A DNA stretch of 64,000 bases from Benincasa hispida (Eukaryota > Streptophyta > Magnoliopsida > Cucurbitales > Cucurbitaceae): positions 44,199,948 through 44,263,947 of the forward strand of contig NC_052358.1 of assembly GCF_009727055.1 (NCBI RefSeq). The letters run 5' to 3'. Position 1 is the stretch's first letter; each line of letters opens with the position of its first letter. Below are positions 1 through 11,759 of the stretch, piece after piece. A model generated the notes under the pieces. It ran no database searches and was not told the origin of the DNA. It saw nothing but the letters and a program-made list of their open reading frames with translations. The position numbers were made by a program, and so were the translations under genes.

Positions 1-418
1 AAGAAGATAAATTTTATTCATTCATATTCATATTTGTCCCTATGCTTAAAATAGAAGCATCAATTTTTATGTCAACAAGTTTATGGCATCATCACATTTT
101 ATGTCATCACTAAACCCCTTCTCAACCCCTTCATTGCACAATCATTGTAACTCTCGATTTCATCAATTCTATGTTCAACTCCGTCGCATAGGACAAATCT
201 TGATCAAAACACCATCCACTTCATTTGTTTTCATTACTGTAAGAGAATCAAAGTGACTGTCGCATATTTACATAATAGTCCCTGTGTTCGACCCTGGACT
301 TACCAGGAAACCTAATAAGGCTTATACTTGGGTCTTGTTAGGAAACCTTGCATGTTCGTCGCATAACACATATCACCGCAAACTCACACCATAATCGCAT
401 CACAATTTATACCCATCA
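1..418 (+). repeat. Athila-type LTR, 3' portion (left edge of window)
   Basis: This stretch aligns closely with the last ~450 bp of the 5' LTR of element A (to 27865), including the stretch around CCCTGTGTTCGACC and the hairpin CCTGG-ACTTA-CCAGG at 293-307. It ends in ...CCATCA at 418, the same kind of CA terminus as A. No primer site follows, so it is probably the 3' LTR of an element lying to the left, or a solo LTR. The 11 bases 419-429 before the next LTR belong to neither repeat. Confidence 0.75.
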
Positions 419-429
419 ACCTACAGATC

Positions 430-2661
430 TATTGGGATTGGTGTCCTAATTCTCCCGGAGTCTCGTTGTTTTGTAAAGACACACATTGTTCAATGAATAA
501 AATAAATGTTATTTCATTCTGGCATTTACTCATATCCAATAAACAAAGCTCCTTGGTTATCTTATGTGAACTTAAGCATGTATAAGTTATATACAAGTAG
601 ATCATGCCTTAAGTGATAACCTAAATCGGTCTGTAGTATAAGGATTAAGGTGGGATACCTGATCCTGGTGACACTATGGATACGGCCTGCTTTGTACAGG
701 TTTACAAGTGTTGTAAACTACTCCAGATGGTAGATCCTTACCGTTCGTGTGGAGACGTGGAGCGGGGTTGTCCTATACAAAGAGTTTGTATGTGACCTAG
801 ACCACGAGATGACTAGCTCTGCATATAACGCTGTTGATACTAGATACTTGCATCTCACCTAAACAACCATAAGTGACACGACCTCAATCCTGAGTGTTTT
901 GTGAACTCCTGCTTTTGAGGGCGGTCCTTTAATTAGTATGGGTGAGAGTGGCCAGATTGCCAACTCACATGCCTACCTTTTTGAGACTTGTCTGATCTGG
1001 GAGCTGGAAACTCAATCCACAATATGGAATTCACTTCTTTTCTGAAGCAGGGATAAGTAGAGAGATTGCTCCCTTAAGGGCTAATTTCGGGGCTTGAACA
1101 TAGTGGCCACAACTTCTCTTTGGAAGAGAAGACTCAGTCACAGTAGGACTATGACTTATGTTCATTAGAGGGATCAGTGGTACTTAAGGAGACAAATGTA
1201 ACTACAGGGGCATAACGGTTATTGGCCCAGCTGTACTTACGAGTGATCTGTGAAGGGTTGTCGCACTGCTGATTGGTTAAGATGAACATATAATATATCT
1301 GAAGTGAGGAGAGTTCAGCTGTCGATCTTTAGTGGAGTGCCTGGCAGTTAATGGATGGTGGATCCCGACTAAAGAGTTTAGTCAGTTATTCACGTACTGT
1401 TGAAGCTTCGGATCTACAGGTTCATGAGGTCCCCTTGGTAGCTTGAATTCATGTTGAGGATTAGTTATTGTTGTTGATTTGAAATGTTCAAATTGACAAG
1501 AGGTATTTTGATTATATATGATATAATCGCGTTTTGCAGATGATAAGATACATTAGTGGAGGATTGATGTAAATGAAGATTTACATTGAGTACCATGAAA
1601 TAGAAAAAAACTATGGTTTATATGTTTCATGAGATGAAATATTAAAACTATAGGTTATAATATATAGTATGATAAGTTGGTTATCATTTATGTTTATAAT
1701 AATATTTAATTATTAGATAATTAATACTTTTTCTTTTAAATAACCAAAGTAGTGGGTGGTTATTGGATCATGGTAACCTGGAGTTTAAAAGGAAAGTGTT
1801 TCCTATTTTAAAAAGAAGTTTTTACAAAAGATTGAAAAAATTTTTGAGTTTTCTCTCGACAAAATAGAAACTCGCGGTGGTTGTCAAGTAAATACAATTT
1901 ACTAAATGACGGCTGGGCAAGCTAACGATCATGTAGGTGAAAGCTAAACATCGTGCAGTGTTTACTAAACGATCACATAGCTTTGCTAGACGATCGCTGG
2001 CCCAAAGGTAAATGATCGTGTAGAGTCTGTACGTGAACAGACCGAGCTAAACGATCGCAAGCTTTTACTAGACGATTGCATGCTTTATCCAAGGATTGGG
2101 CATCGCCTATACGATAGGTCTCCGCCATCTCCCACTTGCCCAGTCATGTACGCGATCGTGTTTTCTCCTTCCTCCATTATCTGCCTCATACCAAGTCGAA
2201 CAGAGGCCCTACCCTTTGATCCTCACACCAGAGAATACCAAGGCTGCCTTGTTGGTGTGTTAGACTCGACTCGACACCGTCGAGGTGGTTTTTTGGAGGT
2301 CGTTCGTGGTGTTTGCGGAGTGAGTTCGTTCGTGTTGCGGAGGAGTTCGTGATCGAGGAGATCGTTAAGGAACGAGCGCGAAGTGTTCGGTTGTGTTCGT
2401 TGTGGTGTTGCGGTCGTGTAGATCGAGCGTTCGTGATTGCTGATTATTCGAGCAGTGCGCAACGGAGCATGGAGACATTTCTGCCGATGTGCGTAGAGTT
2501 TTGTCTTTCAATGCATTTGACTTTATTCATGCTATAATTTCTCTATATAATTGTATAACCGTTTGTTTGAAGTCGTCTGTAAATGATTTGTTGATTCATG
2601 ATTGTAATTTGGAATAGTCTTGTTCCGCTGCTCATGGAAATCTCGCTCACGATTTCCTTCA
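430..2661 (+). repeat. F1 copia 5' LTR
   Basis: It starts TATTGGGATTGG (the E copy starts TGTTGGGATTGG) and ends CCTTCA, followed by a decayed primer site. At 2.2 kb it is long for a copia LTR. The 1900-2170 part has about nine variants of the palindrome ACGATCGT. There is no coding content: short open frames at 2080-2540 are chance frames in the LTR. Confidence 0.8.
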
Positions 2662-2663
2662 AT

Positions 2664-2676
2664 TAGTATTAGAGTC
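2664..2676 (+). other. F1 primer-binding site (initiator tRNA-Met), decayed
   Basis: TAGTATTAGAGTC corresponds to the canonical TGGTATCAGAGCC with three differences, all transitions (one G to A, two C to T). It lies 2 bases after the LTR end, as in F2. The pattern fits deamination of methylated cytosine in a silenced element. Confidence 0.75.
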
Positions 2677-4290
2677 AGGTTCTCTGATATTCCAAATTAC
2701 AGATCTGAATCGAACGTTTTTACAATCGCGGTGGGTTTCTGCATTTGTGGTTAACCATTTTCTGCATTTTTGGATGAATGTGATGAACGTTTTGGGTTTA
2801 AATTTCCTTTTTGTTAAAGCTTTCAGTATTACAAAGTGTTAATTGTAAGGGCCCCTATTTTTTTGGGCAAAATTAACTTTGCAATCGAGTTTGTAATTTG
2901 AAAAGTTTGAGCTCGTCGAGTTGTTCGTGATGAAGCTTCGACGCATGGCAATGCAGTTCTCAACAAAGAAGAAGACCAAGCGTTGGTCGGATCGTGTAGC
3001 CTCAGGTAAATGATAGTAGGGATTTTACTAAGCGATCGCTTAGGTTTTTTTTTTAGGCGACCGTGTAGTATTTTCTAATCGATCATTTAGCTAATGCTAA
3101 GCGATGGGGTAAATTGTTTACCATATCGTATGGCATTGGTTGCGCGATCGTGTAGGCGCTGGAGGTAGGCGATCGTAGTGGGAGCATGCGATGCTCGTCT
3201 TTTAGTAGAAGGTGCGTGCTAGACGATCGTGTAGTTAGCAAATTTCATCGCTTAGTTACTACCTATGCGATCGCACATATACGATACGAAGACGCTAGCT
3301 AAGCGATCGCTTAGACGATGGTGCTTCGCGGCATCGTAGTCACTTAGATGATCCCGGAAGGCGGGCACTGTGCGGAGCGTGCTAAGCAATCGTGTACTTC
3401 AGGCTTCATCGCTTAGTAAAGGTACACGATCGTATAGTAAAGTTAAACGATCGTTTGGATTTTTCTAGACGATCGTATAGTAAATGCTAAACGATCGTTT
3501 ACCTCTGGAGCGTTGGTAAGTGATTGAATGAAGTGTTTGTTTTATCATGTAGACGATCGCAGGGTGCTTGTTACACGATGGTTGGAGAAGCGATGCTTTG
3601 CTGAGCGATTCAAGACCCGGTTCGCCTGTTTGAATCAGAGACTCCTTGTCTTTGTAATAGTTAGCTTCCCTTTTTGTGTTTTAAGACAATTTCACCTGGT
3701 TCATCTTGCTTATACATGTGATATATGGTGCTTATATGTCAAAGTGTTTTTCATATAGTTATAAACCCACCTTAGGTGCAATTATTCATGCATTATGTAT
3801 TATAATTGTTATAATCTTGCATGAAGAAATTACTTGAAAGCATGCGCATGCATCATGAAATATAAGAGTTATATTTTGCATGCATTGAGCATTATCATGC
3901 ATCATCCTTTTATTATAAGTGTTGTAGTCTAAGGGTGAATGGAAGCATGTTTTACTTGTTTCATTGCGGTTTTGTATAAGTGTTATATAAAAGAAGTAGC
4001 AATGAATGGACAATGCATTGAGCATGACACTTAGGCTGTTTATAAGCGTTATGAATGCCTTGCATGTATAAGCTTAGCATTGTGGTTGTTTTTGTTTATA
4101 AGTATTATAAAGGAAATTAGACCTAAAATCAATAATTCAGAGTTGCATGCGGACTTAGGGTTAACTCAACTTTTTTTTAAAAGGGTTTTAAAATTGGATT
4201 GAGAGAGACCTAAGTTCAAATGGTTCTAAAGAGTTTAGTAACCTTAATTAATCTTTTAAAATCGGTTTAATAGGATTTAGATCTCTGTGG
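2677..4290 (+). other. F1 copia untranslated leader
   Basis: Non-coding leader between primer site and the former gag. It resembles the F2 leader (21346-23783). 2990-3600 is packed with variants of a CGATCG-centred motif followed by TGTAG; 3795-4115 is an array of short palindromes. The leader stops near 4280 and runs straight into integrase, so gag and protease were deleted there. I see no gene. Confidence 0.65.
3795..4115 (+). repeat. Array of ~60 bp degenerate units with a TATAA-nnn-TTATA palindrome
   Basis: Six imperfect palindromes of the form TATAAgtgTTATA occur near 3800, 3862, 3914, 3975, 4040 and 4100. Most are next to a GCATG or TGCATG. The same arrangement is in the F2 leader (22300-22560) and, inverted, in the E leader (about 63600-63850). 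Confidence 0.6.
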
Positions 4291-4294
4291 TTCG

Positions 4295-4436
4295 ATGATT
4301 ATTAGAGCTCGAGATGGGTATGAATATTTCATCTCTTTCATAGATGATGATTCAAGGTTTGGGTATCTCTTCTTAATGCAACGTAAGTCTAAAGCTCTTG
4401 ACAAGTTCAAGGAGTATAAGGCTGAGATGTACTTAA
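4295..4436 (+). pseudogene. F1 copia integrase fragment
   Basis: An open segment of about 45 codons (frame of position 4307) reads as the start of a copia integrase core, with the motif FISFIDDDSRFGYLF followed by KSKALDKFKEYKAEM. The aspartate of FIDD lies in the D,D35E core region. After KAEM the sequence turns into LTR at a shared TACTTAAGGAG, so the rest of pol is gone. Non-functional relic. Confidence 0.8.
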
Positions 4437-5011
4437 GGAGTGAGATGTAACTATGGGGGTAAAATGGTAAATTGGCCTAGCTGTACTTACGAGCATCTGT
4501 GAAGGGTCATCATACTCATGATTGGTTATATCCAATGGACACAGAAATATATATGTGGTAAGAAGAGTTCAACTGTTGGTCTTTAGTGGAATGTCTGACA
4601 GTGAACGGATGGTGGATCTCGTGGCTAAAGAGTTTAGTCAGCTATTCACGTACCGTTGTAGCTTCGAGCCACAGGTCCATTAGGTCACCTGGGTAGCTTG
4701 GATAAAGTCAAGAATCAATGTTTAGGTCAGATTGAAATGTTCAAATTGACAAGAGGGAGTTTGATTATATATGATATAATTGGACTAGTTAATTATATAT
4801 GATATAATTGACTAAATGTCTGAGATACATTATTTTGGAGGAATTTAGATATAAATATGATTTATATCAAGTAGAGGAGAAATTACTATAGTAGATATGT
4901 TATATCAAACTATAGGGTAAGAATATAATATGATTATATTCATTAATTATTAAGTTGGTTAAGTATATGATAATTGGCCTAAAATTTCTCTCGGGCGTGC
5001 GTTAGTGGGAG
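4430..5011 (+). repeat. F1 copia 3' LTR, left piece
   Basis: Matches the 1190-1730 part of the F1 5' LTR and 19955-20560 of F2. It continues after N1 at 15217, where the stretch ending TTATTGTAACCGA lines up with F2 20577-20590 once N1 and one copy of GGGAG are removed. Confidence 0.8.
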
Positions 5012-5097
5012 TGTTGTGACATAAACTATACAATGATGCAAGCAAGGTTCAAGTCCATGTTCCCGTTACCAGTTCCCCAGCAACGGCGCCATAAACT
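5012..5097 (-). other. N1 86 bp tail beyond the 3' LTR with a second tRNA-Asp primer site
   Basis: In the minus direction the 3' LTR is followed by AGTTTA and TGGCGCCGTTGCTGGGGA (5074-5091), then about 60 bases before the duplication GGGAG. A normal element ends at the LTR. The bases after the primer site only partly resemble the internal leader (TGGTAACGG here, TGGTTAACGG at the 5' end). Confidence 0.6.
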
Positions 5098-6938
5098 TGA
5101 AACGCAACAATTGATCTAAGCTACAAGTCCATGCCATAAACTTGATGGCATAGATTTTATGCGATGATATGCGATACCACTTCTAGTTATGCGTTATTAA
5201 TGAATGTTCTTGTAGTATGCTGTGTGTTGTCACAAGTTTACTTGCGGTGAAACCAAGTATAATTTCATCGCAAGTTTCTCGGTGTGATCCGAGGTCGAAC
5301 ACAGGGATTGTTTTAGGTTAATTGCGTTATATTTGTGATATATGTGACCGGAGGTTTTGCAAATTAAAAAAGATGTTGTTTGTACATGCGATAAAGTAAA
5401 GATAAGTGATAAAAATGCGGTAATAAAGTAAATTGCGATAAAATAAACCTAAGCTATGATGATACAAGATACAGGTTTTGTGATACAAGATACCGAGGGT
5501 GAGAGTGACTGTGAAGATTATACAAAGATCGTGTTATGCGATGGCAAGTCTTATGTGTGGAATAGAAAGAGAAAAGATAATTAGTACAAACGTCGCAAGT
5601 TTCTTAATTGTGTTAAAGGCATAAGTACAGTTCCGCTTTTCCCTTGGCATACACCTCTCGGTGATCGGCCGTGTTCCCACATCTCTGTGGTGAAACAGGG
5701 ACAAACGTAATGAACGCAAGGTTGCTTCCATCTTTGGAAATACTTCTTGCTTTAGTTAACGCATTCTTCTAACCTTCTCTCGACAGATCAGAATGGCATC
5801 ATCGCTTCTACTCTCACAGATGAAGATGCTGTCTAGCATGCTTTAGCTAAACATCTTTATTTCTTTAGCACAGATTAAGTTACTTGTTTAATTCATATTA
5901 ATCACTAAGGGATTAAAAAAACATCATGGAGAAAATGATTTATGGAGGAACGGAAATAGATAGAGAAGTGGAAATGGAAATGATCAAGACATTCAATAAT
6001 ACTATTTAGCACCTGATACATGTTTGTGAATGAAGAGATTAAAAAGATAAAATACAATTGATGAATGAGAGTTAGAAACAAATACAAATAAGCGCCAACG
6101 TCTTGGCACAGATCTAGAATGGAGAATCGCTTGCCCCCGCAGTTTGATCGGAAGTGAATGGAAGGATGAGCTTCTCTCTCAGGCTTGCTTAACCAGTAAG
6201 AAGAGATCTAAGTACAGAGCTTCTTGGCGGGGATTTGGCAAAAATTGCATTGAGACTTCACCTCTCGCCTTATCTCTTCTCTCCCAGATTTCCTCCAATC
6301 AGCACTCAGATCAGCTCTCTCTCAATAGCCTCGTATCAATTAGACCCCGTATCAAGTATATCTTTCAGTGAAATTCTTTAAGGGTATTTATAGGCTGAAG
6401 GCTTTGACTCTCTGACTTGTGGTCCCCACTTATTGTTATGGAAAGTCTGAAAAATGGTGAATAAATATTCCTTCTGTTATTGTAATCAGTCCATTGAATA
6501 TGCACAACGGTAGTTGTACACGCGTTCCACAATCCTCCGCATTTGCATTGCTCATTTGCATCTTTCGATCGTGTGTCTGCATGCGGTGTTGTTTTTATTA
6601 CCACATGCGGTTGGAGTTCAGCTCTGGATCGACTGTCACATTGCGCCGTCATTACATTGATCATCTCTTCAGTATTGATTTGACGGGTGCAATGCGATGG
6701 AGATGCGTTGTTCAGTTTCTCTCTGAGCCTTGATCGCAAGTGGTGACTTGGTTTCCTGCAAAATAGACTTAAAATATCCTTTTCTACCATCTTAATGGTT
6801 TTAGTGGGTATATTTGCGATAATTTATAATTATTGTATTTCTTAGCTAATTTTCATACACTCGACGCATATTTTCTCTCTTTTGGCCGCAATATCTGAAT
6901 AAGACAACATAAATAACTTGGATTTCTACAAGTTATCA
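5098..6938 (-). repeat. N1 3' LTR
   Basis: About 1841 bp, co-linear with 13362-15211 over its full length with scattered substitutions. TATA box on the minus strand at 6385-6392 (read as TATAAATA). Just after it, in element orientation, comes an unexpected primer-site copy (5074-5091). Confidence 0.88.
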
Positions 6939-6954
6939 CACCCCCAAATTTAGA
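6939..6954 (-). other. N1 polypurine tract
   Basis: Minus strand TCTAAATTTGGGGGTG directly precedes the LTR start TGATAAC. Its position and purine-rich end fit the plus-strand primer of reverse transcription. C and A have related tracts. Confidence 0.75.
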
Positions 6955-8100
6955 TATATGCTTGTCCTCAAGCGTATCTTCTACTAAGGCAATAAAGATC
7001 AATTCCTATCCTATATTTTTGCATCGATTGGTTGCTCTGAATGTTACACTTAGGCACATTACTTGACAATGCAATTTCCTCCTATCCTGGCTAATTCCTA
7101 ACAAAGCCCTACTTTATTCTTCTATATAACAAATTTCTGCTCAAAAATGCTTTTCTAGTTTTAAAAATAGAATGTTTACCTCTTCTTTGTCAAAACAGCT
7201 TGATATATCTATATGCAGTGGTCAAACTTTGCGTCATTTATTTAGAGACCGTTGATCATGGTTACACCCTTCGTTTTGGCTGGTTCCCATGGGTGTCATG
7301 CAAAGATCCAACTTCGGTTGTGTGCCAATTTCAACTTTAACTCATGAATTTCAGAGGAGTTGTCTCTTGCATTTTTTTTTCTCTTTTCATATTGCGTTGT
7401 TCTTGGAAACCCACCTTTGTTTTGGCTTGCTCCCGTGGGTGTCATGCGAACATCCAATTACGAGCAGGTTCCTTTCACAACTTAACTCTTATCAGGTTGG
7501 GATTATTTTTTAGGTTTTCCCTTGCGCTGATATTGAAGTTTTGTATGAAAATTTATTGATTTTTTTTTTATAGAAAATGAATGCATTTTCTTAATGACCG
7601 CATATTCTTGATCTCATCTGCTCAGACCTTCCCCACTCCCAAATTTAGAGATGCGCAAGGTCCTCATTGCGTTGTTTGGATAGACTAGACAAACACTTAG
7701 AAGAAAATTTTCAAAAAGAAGGTTTGAGCAGAGCTTTGAGAGATAAAAGGTAAAGTACTGCTAAGCTACGAATTAACTAAGTGTTAGTCAGATTTACAAA
7801 GTATGGGAAATGTCTCTAAGTATAAACATATTATACATCACGGCAGTGCAATGAATAACCAAAAGTAAAAGATTAAGAAGATTGCAAATATTAACAAAGG
7901 ATTATAAAGAAAAATGCACAGGCAATTGGAGAGAATATTTACTCAATTGTGTTTGAATATTAACAAAGTATACAAATAATTAAAAATTAACGCAATACAA
8001 AATTTTTTGCCTATACAAAGAATCAAAGAATTTCGTTAACTTAGAAAAATAATGAATTGAATAAAAATACAGAATGGCAAAATAAAAAAAAATGTAAAGA
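6939..8100 (-). other. N1 3' untranslated region with paired conserved motif
   Basis: Non-coding region between the third ORF and the 3' LTR. It holds two copies of a ~45 bp motif, at about 7272-7316 and 7418-7463, each containing GGGTGTCATGC. Next to the LTR lie a short hairpin CGCTTG-AGGA-CAAGC (about 6960-6975) and the polypurine tract. Confidence 0.7.
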
Positions 8101-10785
8101 TTATTGTTGAGAAGCAGGAGGGTCTGGAGGAGGATTTTGAGGTGGTACTAAAGGAGCTTCTTCAAAATTCAAATGTTGCCTGAGATGCGGAGGCACCATA
8201 GGACCATGAAGATATGCAGTGAGAAAATTAAAGTACTCATGGTTGCGCTTCGCAATCTGTCTTTGGTGCCAATGGACCTTATAAATGTTGCGTTGAATAT
8301 TGATCAACGCTTCCCTTGACGTGGCAGCACTGTGTTATATATCGTCGATTTGTTCCATTACCACATCAAATCTCTGGTTGAAGAAGGCTTGTTTTTTAGC
8401 AAAGAGTTGTTGTTGTTGGGAGAAGAGGGACCACATTTTTGCTAACTCAGTAGCTAGAGAGGGGATGGAAGGTTGTGCCTGCGATGTCTCGCCATGCCAG
8501 TAATGTTTTGGGGTTGGGCAGAGGTGCCTTCACCCAAATCGTGTGGTTCATCAATATGCGACAGTGGAATGGAATGTTGCGGTGATGATGCTAAAGGTGA
8601 GGATGGGGCTGCTAGATATGCGGTTGGAGAATTTAGGGCAAGAAGAAGGTTGGTAAAGTGTTCAAGAATGGAAGAAGAAGAAGGTTGTGCGGGAGGGCTC
8701 GGAGGGCAGATTACTAAGGGTAAAGGGTCCGAAGGTTCTGTTTCTTGCGATGGTAATTCCTAGACCTTTTCTTTTCCTTTATCATCTCTGCACTGTCTCT
8801 TTGGCTTGGGTTCTTGCGGCGTATTGAGATCGATTGCGGGCCTCTTTAAACGTAACTCTGGGCAATGCATGGAGTCTTTGAGGAACAACCTCAGGATTTT
8901 GATATTAATGAGGCCGTGGACTTCTTGCATGGGCTCCTCCTCAATGCCTACGCTTATTTTCAGGCACAAACTTGAGATAGTCCATGGAAAGAAGTATTGT
9001 CCTCTAATGTGCCCCACAAAGCCCCGAATTTGACTTGCGATCAATCGGCCTACATCGATTGGAATGTCGCGCGCAATGCAATATGCGGCCATAACTCAAT
9101 CCCTTGAAATTGTCTTATCATGGGAAGTTGGGATCAGCCACTTTTTAACCAAATAAACCCAAAGCCTTGCCTCCGGAAGTAGAGTCTTGGACGCCAGGGT
9201 CTTGATGCCTTTTAAAGAAACCGACCATTTAGTGCCCAGTTACGTTAATACTCGTAGCGCATCTTCTAACTGTTCTTCTGTGGGATCATCAATGATTTTG
9301 TTGCCCGGTGCATCCGGGTTATCCTTCATTTGGTATAGTTCATTGATGTCCCTTGTGTTGAAAGACACCACTTGCTCTTTTATGGTCACCACATCCTTGG
9401 TGCCATGTAGCCGTCTATGGTAGAAGTCGCGCACTACCTTTGGAACAACAATGGCTGGGCATTGGCAAAATGTGTCCCAACCATGCTCCACGATCATGCT
9501 CGTGATTAGATCTGGTAGTGGCGTTGGCGCAGGGAAAAATCCCATCTCCATCAACAAATTGTCATTCTCTTTCTTTCTTGATGGACACACCTTTACCAAT
9601 GCGGGCTTGCTGTTTTCTGCGATTGCTTTGCCCTTTCCTTTGGCCAACGCAAAGTGGGATTTTTGTATTTGTTTTCTTTCCTGTTCCTTGCGTTGTTCCT
9701 CCTTCTCTCGCTTGGCAAGTTCCTTGCCCTTCTTCTTAATCAAACGCTACCTATTGGCTTCGCGCTTCCTCTCCTTCTCTTCTCTCATTATCTTTTCTTC
9801 TTCTACCTTCTTTTTCTTTTCTTCTTCTTTCTTTTCTCTCACTTCTCTTTCAAACTCTTCGAAAAATTGCTCAGAGGCCCACAAAAGGCGTTGTTCCTCT
9901 TCAATCCGCCTTATTTCTTCAAGCCTCGAGATCTCATTTTTACGAGAAACTCCTCATCATGCAGTCTTCTTCTTCTATCACCTTCTGCTGTGATGAGTTT
10001 CGCTCGCTCCATTTTTTATTGTCTCTCTTCCTCTTCCTTTCTCCTCCTTTCCTTTTCTTCTAATGCGTTGATCAAAATTAAAGGGTCAATGATAGACCCT
10101 TGCGGCGCATTCTCCTTGCGATGCCGCATCAGGGGGGTAGCTTCTCCTTCTTCGCCTTCGTCAGCCTCAACAACTTGCGTTGTTTTAGGTTGCGCCGGCT
10201 CCCTAAGTTATGCTGGTCCCCCCTTGTCCTCCCTCACGGAGGTGGATTCTCCATCCATTTCTGGTCTTGTAGCCCTCTTCTTCTTTTTTTCTTCCTTCTT
10301 TAGGCGCTTTTCCTCACGCCTGGCCAGAGTGCTTCTTCTTGTCTCCTCTTCCACCACTTCCTCCGTCACTGCCACTTCTTCAATCACCACCACCGTCACC
10401 TCCTCCATAGACAGTGGTTGGTTTACAACCCCTACCTCGGCAAACCTTCACCTTCCTCCAATTTACTCAGAATGTTTCTGAATACCTCATTGTCATCTTG
10501 TCTCTTCGTTTCGCTTTCAGTTGAGACGACTGGAGTTGGGAGTGGGGTGCTTTCAGTGCTTTGCCCCCTCTTAAACTAAGAAGGCCTGACGGCTAAAGGG
10601 TTTCTCCGAGGTCTACCGGCGATTCTGGGGACAGTGTGGGGTTGGGCAGCAAGACGGCAACTGGCAGTAAGGAATGCTGCCTCTCGCATGGAGATTTGGT
10701 CAGTGGAAGGAGTTGAGGGTGAAGCAGAAGGCTGGGAAGCTTGGTCGGCCATGGATGATAAGGTGAAAGGAACTGGAAAGGTCAC
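8101..10785 (-). pseudogene. N1 third ORF (env position; plant transposon-protein-like domain)
   Basis: Minus-strand reading from a likely start at 10752 (MADQASQPSASPSTPST). Order: Ser/Pro-rich start, acidic segment (10408-10208), a Lys/Glu-rich probable coiled coil (about 9970-9640), then a conserved domain of roughly 220 residues (about 9560-8900) with NPDAPGN, EEQLEDALRVL, LWVYLVKKWLIPTSHD, IDVGRLIASQI and GQYFFPWTI. A Pro-rich C-terminus ends at 8101. The C element has the same protein at 42262-44756. From memory the domain resembles Pfam Transposase_32 (putative plant transposon protein), whose function is unknown. At least three stops or frameshifts (near 10576, 9749, 9095) break it. 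No signal peptide or clear membrane segment is visible, so calling it env would be unjustified. Confidence 0.7.
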
Positions 10786-11759
10786 TAGGGTTTTAGGGAA
10801 GAAGAAAGCTCTTGATGCAATGGTGCTAGGGTTTTTCAGATTGCAAAAAAAGGTAAAGTGTTCACAGACGGGGGCAGTTCCTATTTATAAGTTGGGCCTT
10901 AGTGGGCCCAACACGATTTTCGCGGTGGCAGGCCTCGAGACACTCAAAAGGCCTGTCATTCGAACTTCCCTCATTTATGGAATTTCAGAAAAAACATCCT
11001 TTCGTCTGCAGACTTTATCATTTCTTTGGAATACGAAACGAGTGGACTTCTCAATTTTGTAAAAAGAATTTTCTTTAATATTTTATTCAAATGGACGCAA
11101 AGTAAAGATTAACGCAATGTGTTCGCCAACGCAAATGCATCTTCACAGAGAACGGGCAACAACGCATGTATCCCTGCAACACACCCCTTAACTAAACACA
11201 TTTCTGGAGGATCGGGTGCACGGTATTGCTACCAGTGCAACACTACCTCAACATAGTGCATATAGCTAAGGACGGGCAAAGGACACACACGCGCACAACA
11301 CACCCTTCAGCTCAATGCATTTGAGTTGGATGATCGCAAAGTGCATCTTGTTGGTTCAAGATGCGTCCATTATTGCCATGCATATTGAATGTGTTTTAAT
11401 GTTTAAAATTTTTTTTTCTTTTTTTTTTTCATCAACGCAAGTGGCTATGACTTGCGGTAATAAATTTTCTTCTCATTACTCAATCATTCACCAATTAAAG
11501 AATAACGCATTAAATACAGGAAAATTAAAGGAATTAAAGAAAACACAGAAATCAATGCAAGAAAGTAAATGAAGAATAAATTCATAAAATCATGAAACAA
11601 ATTAATCGAAGCAATAAATGACAGAATTCAGAAATTCATAAAGACAAGAATTAAAGAAAGCATTTAAACATAGATGCGAGATATGGACCAGAAGATGTGT
11701 TTCCTTGAATGAGTGCAATCCACACCTCTGCAAGCGGTCTAGCTTGCCTGCCCAATATC
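10786..11759 (-). other. N1 spacer between gag remnant and third ORF
   Basis: AT-rich sequence with no recognisable protein on either strand. It contains short words such as ATGCG and CGCAA common in these elements. By position it matches the C region between pol and its third ORF (44760-45090). Overlapping short open frames are not convincing genes. Confidence 0.5.

Noticed and set aside
281..300. tRNA gene suggested by GTTCGACCC next to a hairpin
   Set aside because: No acceptor stem, D-arm or anticodon arm around it. The motif recurs in LTRs only.
9451..10481. Plus-strand open frames of 180 and 275 codons, Ser/Phe/Leu-rich
   Set aside because: They are the antisense of the Lys/Glu-rich coiled-coil part of the N1 third ORF.
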